The notes under the pieces: model-generated
What the model was told of the DNA's origin: nothing
What the model saw: the letters and a program-made list of their open reading frames with translations, nothing else
Database searches by the model: none
Made by a program: the position numbers and the translations under genes
In this document: piece after piece, positions 37,801 to 46,787 of the stretch
Position numbering within the stretch: the first letter of the stretch is position 1
Layout: the number at the start of each line of letters is the position of its first letter
Source: Mikania micrantha
Lineage: Eukaryota > Streptophyta > Magnoliopsida > Asterales > Asteraceae
Length of the DNA stretch: 64,000 nucleotides
Reading direction: 5' to 3'
NCBI GenBank assembly: GCA_009363875.1
Contig: CM018680.1
Location: 68,587,139-68,651,138, forward strand

Positions 37801-40800
37801 AACTCTCTTTTTCAAGAAGTCAAATCAACATATCATGCTAGTTCAAATCTATGTTGATGACATTATCTTTGGTTCTACTAATGAATCTCTCTGCAAGGAG
37901 TTTGAATCACTAATGAAATCCAAATTTGAGATGAGTTCAATGGGAGAACTCACCTTCTTTCTTGGATTACAAGTGAAACAAACTCCTACAGGGATTTTCA
38001 TTAGTCAATCAAAATATGTCAAGGACATTCTTGAAAGATTCAAGCTTTCTGATTGCAAAGCTCTGGGAACTCCTATGTCCAAAACAACATCACTTAGCCC
38101 TGATCTTGAGGGGGAGGATGTTGATCAGCACCAGTACAGAGCAATGATAGGCTCTTTGATGTATCTCACAGCAAGCAGGCCAGATATCATGTTTGCAACT
38201 TGTGTATGTGCAAGATTTCAGGCCAATCCCAAAGTCTCTCATATGCTGGCTGTAAAAAGAATCTTTAGATACCTCAAAGGAGCACCAAGTCTAGGATTAT
38301 GGTATCCTAGAAATGAAGACTTCCAATTCATGGCTTATACAGACAGTGATTATGGGGGTTGCAACATCAGCAAGAAATCCACATCAGGGGGATGTCAATT
38401 TCTTGGATCCAGGATTGTGTCTTGGCAATGCAAGAAACAGTCATGTGTTTCTACTTCTACTGCAGAGGCTGAATATATAGCTGCTTCTAGCTGCTGTGCA
38501 CAAGTCATCTGGATCCAAAATCAGATGAAGGATTATGGAGTAGATCTGTTCAATACTCCTATTCAGATAGACAATTCCAGTGCAATCTCCATCACCAATA
38601 ATCCTGTCAAGCATTCCAAGACCAAGCACATCGACATCAGATACCATTTCATCAGAGATTGTGCAGAAAAGAAGTTGATTCATTTGGTCAAAGTTGATTC
38701 AGAAAACAATTTGGCAGATCTCTTCACAAAGGCATTTGATGAAGGAAGATTCAGGTACTTAATAACATCCATTGGGATGATCAACTTTGAATAAATGTAC
38801 TGACAAGGAATAAATAATTCCTCGGAAGATAAACTTAACTTATCTTCCGATGAGTATCTACTCAGCAGAAGATAGGTTAAGTCTTCGGAAGCATTATTTC
38901 TTCCTTAGTCGGAAGATCTCACACTTCAGAAGCTAACTTACCTTCTGAAGTAATATTCTTCCGATACATTATTTTCGGAAGCATAGGCTTCTCAAGGTAC
39001 TCTTCAGAAGAAAGTGTCTTCCGAAGAACATTTTGCCTAATGAATTTTCTAACACTTCAGAAGCAGTGCTTCCGACAGTATAAATTTTATACTTCGGAAG
39101 CACATCCCTTCTGAACTCTCTTGGTCTAATAAATACCCTGCTTCCGAAAGTCACTTCTTCGGAAGCACCTCAGTCAGAGAAAATAAATTGTGAAACCAGC
39201 TGTCATCGGAAGACCTTTTTCTGACATCCGGATCTCAAATTTAATGTGTCTATATATTAAATGCTGAAATCCGAATGTATATAAAGGTCTCCCGCTCATT
39301 CAAATTCTCACAAACTGTTTCACTTTAAACTCTTCTTCTCTTTGATCTCTCCAATTGTGCCCTAAAATCACCAACTTTCATGGCTCTTCTTGCTTTCAAA
39401 CCTGCTCACAACGTACCAGCGGAGTTATTAGCAGAACATGATGCTGACTTCGCCCCAATAATCTCCTTTCTTCAAAGGAGCAGGTATTTCTTTGCATTAA
39501 CTGTTCAGCCCTTGGTGTATGAATCTCATCACCAACAGTTTTGGGCATCTTGTTCTGTTTCTTCGTCTCCCAATGGTCGGTCTCTTGAAGCCACCATTGA
39601 TGCTCATCCCATTGCTATCACTGTGGAAACCATCTGTCGGCATCTTAAATTCAATGATGCCGGTGGAAGGGTCTTTTTCACGAAGGATGAGGTAGCATCG
39701 ACATTTAAGTCGATGGGGTACGAAGGTCCTCTCCCTTCAACAACCTATTTGAAGGGTAGAGTGTCCTATAATTACAAGTACCTCATACATGTGTTTTTAC
39801 ATTGTCTTTCAAATAAATCTGGTGGTTGGGACCAAGTTCCATCTGATTTAGCTTCGGCTATTCATGGCTTGGTTTCCAATCAACTGTTTAATTTTTCTGC
39901 TTTTATTTTCAATAATTTGGTTGACAACATCATGTCACCAAAGAAGTTTTGTATGTATCCCAGGTTTTTGCAACACCTTTTTAATGAAGAGTTGGGAGCT
40001 TCCCTTTCTCTAACTGGGAATACTTACAAAATGCCCTTGGTCTCTTCCAAGATTTTTGTGCAACTCAAGAAGAAGAGTGCTCAGTTCTCTGGGACATTCA
40101 CTCCTCTTCTTTCCTCTATGGAGTCCCCTGCTCCAGAAGGTGACAGCTCTGTTAACCCCACAGATGCTGAACCCACACCTTCCACTTCTGTTCCTCACCC
40201 CATAAGAATCACTTACAAACGCAAACGAAACCCTGTGCAACTTTCTACAGTTGTTCAGGCTCCTTCTACTGAACCCAAACAGAAAAAGGTTAAAAGAACT
40301 GCTCAGGGCACAATTCTACCTAAGGTGAAAGCCACACCCCTTGTTTCTCCACAGGTTCTTCCTTTGAAACCTGTGGTTGCCCTTAACCAGCCTGAAAGCC
40401 CTCAGCTTATGTCACAAAACATAACTGAGAATATTCAAAGGGATGCACCCATCATTGAGTTTGCTTCTCATGAAGCAACTTCATTAGATAAGAGACTGTC
40501 TCCCAAGTCTCCAGGTTCATATCATCCAGAAATGCCCCCCACCCATACTATCACCCAGGCTCAAGGAACCCCTGCTCTAGCTGTGGAGGAACCACTCTCT
40601 CCAACTACCCAAACTTTAATGAGAGTGGTGACACAGTTACAAGCTCGGTTCCCTGACCCAGAGCCTATTCAATCAGAGGTTGGCCCCAGTAGTTCTGAAG
40701 GGGTCAATGCAGGTGAGGCTGCCACTACTGTTGATCTTAATAAAGATCCACAGGACAGTGGTACAGGCAATAGGACCTCACCTGCGGCAACCTATATTGG

Positions 40801-43800
40801 GGAGGACTTCTTTGAGGTTCTTCTCAATGAAGGGAATCCAGGGTGCCAAGAAACCACATCTGGTGGTGGAGGTGCAGGAGCTAGGCTCAGGACTCCATCG
40901 CCCCATGATTCTACTCCGGTAGAGGAGGGCACATCCACACAGGAATTGACGGCTACAATAACTTCCCTCCAAGCCAGGGTAGCTCAGTTAGAAGCTGAGG
41001 TGGCTACCCTGCGGCTTGAGGTCCAAACCAAAGATGCCACTATTCTGGACCTCAGGAGGCGTCCCCCAGTCACTCTACATCCATTTCACCCTGATCCTGC
41101 TACTACCACTTCATCTCCCCTGATGCTACCAAAAAGGGGGAGAATATACCAACTGCAGGGTCAGGATCAGAAGCAAGAGAAGAGGAGGGTGCACAGGAAG
41201 TTAATCCATCCTTAGTCACTTTGACTGCTGAATGGGATGACTTCTTGGGTACTTATTTTCAAGATTCTTCTTCTACTTCCTCTTCTTCTGCTTCTGAGGA
41301 TACAAGGGAGGTTGCCAAAGAGACTGAACAGCAAACATCAAATGTCTCTTTGGAACCTCAGTCCCCTCTTGGGACTAAGTCTCCTTCTGAGACTGCAGCT
41401 CAGGTTGTCATGAAAGACACAGCACAAGAAGAATCAATTTCCATGAAATCTGTGTCCCCTTCTGGGACTGAAGCTGCTGAAGCTCTCTCTTCCTCTCCTG
41501 AGCCCTTTGTGGAATCCAATAAGGAATCATCTAAGGGGATTGGTCAACTGGAGGAGACAGTGAATGCTGAGGTTAACTCCGAAGCTGCAGCTGCCTCCGA
41601 AGGCCCAGTCATCCTGGATGTTTCCTCCACAGAGGAGCTACATGCCAATGAACCAGCTGGTGAGGCAACAGAAGAAATCTCCTCTGGGGCAAAAATAACT
41701 GCTGATGACAAAGGAAAACGTAAGCTAACCCCAGAGGAGGAAGCAGAACAGGAGGAGATGAGACCAAAGAAAACAAAGGGCCGACCAAACACTTCTCTAG
41801 ATGAAGAGCGAGCTAGACTCTCTGCTTTGCTAGAAGAAAAAGGTTATGACTTTGATGAAGTCATCAACTGGTCGGTACCTAGAATGGCTGCCGAGCTGGA
41901 CAAGGTGCAGCAGCAAGAACAAGCTGTTGCTGCATCAAAGGCCCTGAGTGTACTTACAAAGGAGCAAAAAGAGAAGGCCTACAGAGACAAGAACAAGGCC
42001 TTTCTCTTGGAATATGGCTTCCATGCTCGGCAGCTAGGCCCAATGAAGAACTCAACCATGGATATGCATATCAGAGATATAAAAGCCAAAGTTGCAAGAG
42101 GTGAGTTACCTTCAATTGAACAAATCAGGGCAAGAAAGGAAAGCCTAATGAGAGGCTTAGGTTTAGGGGGAGGAGCTACAATAGAATTTCCCCTCTCTGG
42201 TGCAGGGATCAGAGAGGGAGAAGAAGTCATGTGTGGGGCAGCAACAAAAGCAATGTTCCCCAAAATGTTCCCCCTAAATCCAAAAGAAGAACCAATATCT
42301 CCTCCTTCAAGTCCAAGTATGGATAACATGCCTATCTCCTCAGTCTACAAAAAGGGTAAGAAGACTACAAGGAAACAATCAATACCAAACCCTGATCCTG
42401 AGAGACATACACAGGCTGAAGAGAGGAGAACAGAACCCTCAAGGGATGAGGATATTGGGCCACAGCCTACTGCAACAACAGGTGCAGCAGTAGAATCAAC
42501 TGTGGAAGCCCAACAGGCCAGAGTTCTGAGGAGTCAAGCCACTGCTCAAGACAAACCAAGATTCACAAGAAGAAAGAGCATGGCTAAAAGGAAAAAGGAA
42601 ACAAAAACTATCCCCTTAGACTCTGAGCCTGATACAACACTCTCAGTACTTGTAGCCACATCTGAAGCAACTCCCAAAACTACACAAACCCTAGAAGACA
42701 TGAGGGATATCAGCAGATTAATGCATGAGCATTCATACATCCCTTTGGTAAATTGGAGCTTCAATGCACAAGAAAGGATATTCATCCTCACCGACTACAA
42801 TGGAGAAATAAAACTGGTGGATCTTTTGCATCTGATGACGTTGGCAAAACCCTATATATTTGATCTAGATATGCTCCCTCTCAATAATCCTGACAATGGA
42901 GCAGATGGGAGGTCAGCTATCAGATTAATTAGAAAAAGGGCACAGGTACTGAGGGGTACATGGAAGCCAAGGTTTATGCCTTAGAAGTTTTGGTAGCATC
43001 AGCCTAGGGGGAGACTGTAAAGACTAATAAAGGCTGATGCTCACCAAACTTCTTGTTTTGTCTAAGTATAGGAGTCTCTTTGAATAAACACCTTCGGAAG
43101 GAAGAAGTGATTCTTCGGAAGCAACATTGCTTCCGAAGGATAACTGGTTCCTGCCGAAGGTTGTACAAGACAACTGCTTCCGAGGAATCCTCTTATGCTC
43201 GGAAGACAAAGACTTCCGAGGAATCTTCTTATGCACTAAAGACAAAGACTTCCGAGGTTTATCCTCTGACAAAGACTGTAGCAGCTTACTCTCATAGTAC
43301 AAAAGGTACTGACACAAGACATGCTGGTCTGAGTAAAGACAAAGACAACATGTAATGAGTCAGATAAAGCGCCTTACCTCTCCCATGCTGCATTAAATGC
43401 AAAAGATCATCTGAAGCCTTGAAGATCAACAACATTAAATGTCTTTTGTATTTAATAGTCCTTTGTAAAGTCAATGTCTATTAATGTAATGATCATGACT
43501 GAGTGTCTTAGCCTGTTAAGACACTCAACATACTAGAATAAGCTTTACTTTATGTACTTGTCTAGTATACCCAACTTGTATTCCTAAGTGTATACGGTTG
43601 TAGCCTCGGCTATATAACCTCCCAATGTATTGTTGCTTGAAGTGTGCTTGCTTGTATACTTCCACTTTGAGAGAAATATATCCTTGAGCTTGAATTATTC
43701 TTGTGTTCTTAATATTGTTCAAAGATTATTATTGTGTCACTTTGAGTGAAATTGTGAGATCATTCTAACAGAACATTCCGCATCTGTTAGAATTAAGTAA

Positions 43801-46289
43801 GAAATACTTGTGAAGTGTTGTTTAGAGATAACAACTCGATCCTACATAGTTATTATGCGTATTTTTTTTTAATCCTGCACATGTGTAATTTACCAATTTA
43901 TAGTTGTTTCTTTGAATTTGAATATGTTACACATGTATATTCTTTTTGAATATTAGTGAAAATTAATTACACATGTTAAAATTAATTACACATGTTAAAA
44001 TTAATTACACATGTGTAGTTATAGATTTTTGAGTCAAGTGTACTTGTGTATTAAAACTAGTAAATTTTTAGATCGATTAAACATGTTTAATTTTTTTAAT
44101 ACTATTGATAATTTATTTTGTATAAACAGCACCCACTTTTGTTGTGTTTTTCGTTCTTAAATAAATATGTTTTTTTAGTTTCTTTTAAAACTACACATTT
44201 TTTTTGTTTTTTTGTTCTTAATTTTTTTTTTTTGATAATTAAAAAAAAAAAACTACACATGTAAAGTCTCTAACTGTGTATATTTTTTTTATTACTACAC
44301 CTGTGTAGTTTAAGAATTTTGTAGTTGTTTCCTTGAATTTGAATCTGTTACACATGTGTAATCTTTTTGAAAGTTAGTAAAAATTAATTACACATGTTTA
44401 GTATTATTCTATATTTTTAAAGTTGTAAATTTTTAAAACTTGTAAATTTTTAAATCGGTTAAACATGTTTAATTTTTTTAATATTAGTGGAATTTTATTT
44501 TTTTTATAAAAAGTACATATGGTTAATTTCAACTATAGAGTGAATAGTAGGGTTGTTTACGAGGCAAACCAAACCGAACGAGCGAATAGTAAACGAGCCG
44601 AGCACGAGCATACCCTCGCTCGGTTCGGGTTGGCTCGTGAACGACCCTACTATTCACTCTATATTTGAAATTAACCATATGTACTTTTTATACAAAATAA
44701 AATTCCACTAATATTAAAAAAAATTAAACATGTTTAACCGATTTAAAAATTTACAAGTTTTAAAAGCAACAAACCACAGATCCTGAGTAACAAAAGAAGT
44801 CTCACAAAAGAAGTCCTTCATATGATAACATGCCAATATCATCAGTGATCAGAATCAAAAGAAGTCTCACAAAGTAACAAACCACTGATCCTGAGGAACA
44901 ATCAAGGATGGAAGGAGAGAAGAAGAGGACACTGTAGAAACTCAAGCAGCAATGGCTTCCACTGACGCAACAGTGGCTTCTTCTGAAACAACAATGGCTT
45001 CTCATGAAGCAGAAGTGACATCTTCTAAAGCAGCAGAGGTCACCCCAGAAGCAACTGAAAATGAGGAGGATGAGAGAGAGCAGGAGGAACAGGAAGAAGA
45101 GAGACAACCCTTAGGTCAGACCATCCCTTACAAAAAGCATGAACCTTTCAAAAGAAGAAAGACTGTGGCCAGAAGAAAAAGACACGAGGAAATACCCAAA
45201 AGTGTGTATTTTTTTGTTGCTGAATGGAGCTACTCATCACTGGAGAAAAAGATTGTATTAAAGTACTGCAATGGGAATATCGTGAAACTCCAGGAGTATG
45301 AGATTTGTACTCTTCCTGCTCCAAACATCTTTGATCTGGAAAACCTGCCTCTACTCAATCCAGATAATCATCTTGAAGGAAGGCTCACACCAAGACTTGT
45401 CAAGAGATGAGCTGAAAACTTGAAAAATGAAGGATATAAGTTTTGGTAGCATCAACTTAGGGGGAGATTGTAAGGACCATTAAGACTGACGCTCACCAAA
45501 ACATCTTTTAATCTAGTCTTGGAATCTCGGAAGACAAACACCCTTTGGAAGAGAAGAATTAACCTTCGGAAGAACTAATGATTCCGAAGGATAATTCTCT
45601 TCTTCTGAAAGATGTACAGCAACCTGAAGCTTCCAAATCCCTCCTCAGTACTTAGAAGTTCAAAACGATCAGTGGTTTCGAACGATCATCAGTGGCTTCC
45701 AAGACAAAGACTTTCGAAGACTTTCTCTGACAAAGATTCCGGACACTTATAGAAATAATCAGAGATGCCTTCTCACATTCAAATCAACAAAGAAGACATT
45801 CAGATGTTAGTCAGCAGCAAAGAATATTTGTCAGAACTACAAAGATACGAAGCATTTAATGCCTTTTGTTGTTTAGGTATTTATTGTAAAAGTCAATGAA
45901 GTCTTTTGTATTAATTATAATTAATATGGCTTGGCCTGTCAAGACCATAATAGTGACTAGATTTAGCATGCATTTGTTTCTAGCGTTTTTTCCAGACGTG
46001 TATCCCTACGAGGATACAACTGTAGGTCTTAGTATATAATCCTTCACTTGTAACTTAGCAAGACACGAGTGTGTGCTTGAGCGGTAGAGTCTTGTTCACT
46101 TTGCAATTGAACGAAATATACCTTGACCTTGAATTCAACTTTATTTGTATATTATATTTGTTTTGCAAGTGTGAGTGAATTGAGTTGATAGAATATTCCG
46201 CGTCTATCAAGCTTAGTAGAAGATTGCTTGTGAAAGTGTTGTGTTGAGATACATAACCCGATCCAACAACCCCTTTGTTCATTAACAAC

Positions 46290-46338
<49 letters not shown>

Positions 46339-46713
46339 ATTGTGCTCAAATAATAACCCACTCTTACGGATATATACCCATTAACTTTGCCAAAACGAAG
46401 CCGAATCTTGAATTTTTTTTGAACATCATTGTAACAAAATTAGAACACCATGTTCTTTTTTGAGTTTGGGCTAATTCATCACCGTTTAAAAAATATCATC
46501 GTTGTAAGTTTTTTGCTACAGTACTGTACGTTTTAAATATTTAAACACTTACAGCACTGTAAGAGCCCAAACGGTAATGCATTAGCCCAAACTCATAAAA
46601 GAACATGGTGTTCAAATTGTGTTACAATGATGTTTAAAAAAAATTCAAGATTCGGCTATTTTTTGCCAAAGTTAATGGGTTATCGCCGTAAGAGTGGGTT
46701 AGTATTAGAACAT

Positions 46714-46787
<74 letters not shown>

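Larger units (their letters stand above)
31740..43846 (+). mobile_element. Element 2: very young, complete SIRE/Maximus-like Ty1/copia retrotransposon
   Basis: 12,107 bp with two 831-bp LTRs that differ, by eye, at a single base (C at 32561, T at 43837). It is flanked by the perfect target duplication TAGTT (31735-31739 and 43847-43851). The order is PBS, gag, pol, ORF3, polypurine tract. Pol is entirely open (1,141 codons). Gag changes frame near its end, gag and pol are separated by TAA, and ORF3 carries a one-base deletion. It is inserted in intron 1 of the SCPL gene, antisense to it. One difference in 831 bp implies insertion within roughly the last 0.1 million years at commonly used plant rates (estimate). 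Confidence 0.97.
44768..46268 (+). mobile_element. Truncated SIRE-like copia copy: ORF3 end + 3' LTR
   Basis: It starts abruptly inside ORF3 at the palindrome edge, keeps the last ~680 bp of ORF3 (with ACAAACCAC.GATCCTGAG duplicated at 44770 and 44877), a polypurine tract and a complete 800-bp LTR. The LTR is of the element 1 type (TGTAAGGACCATTAAGAC). Confidence 0.88.
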
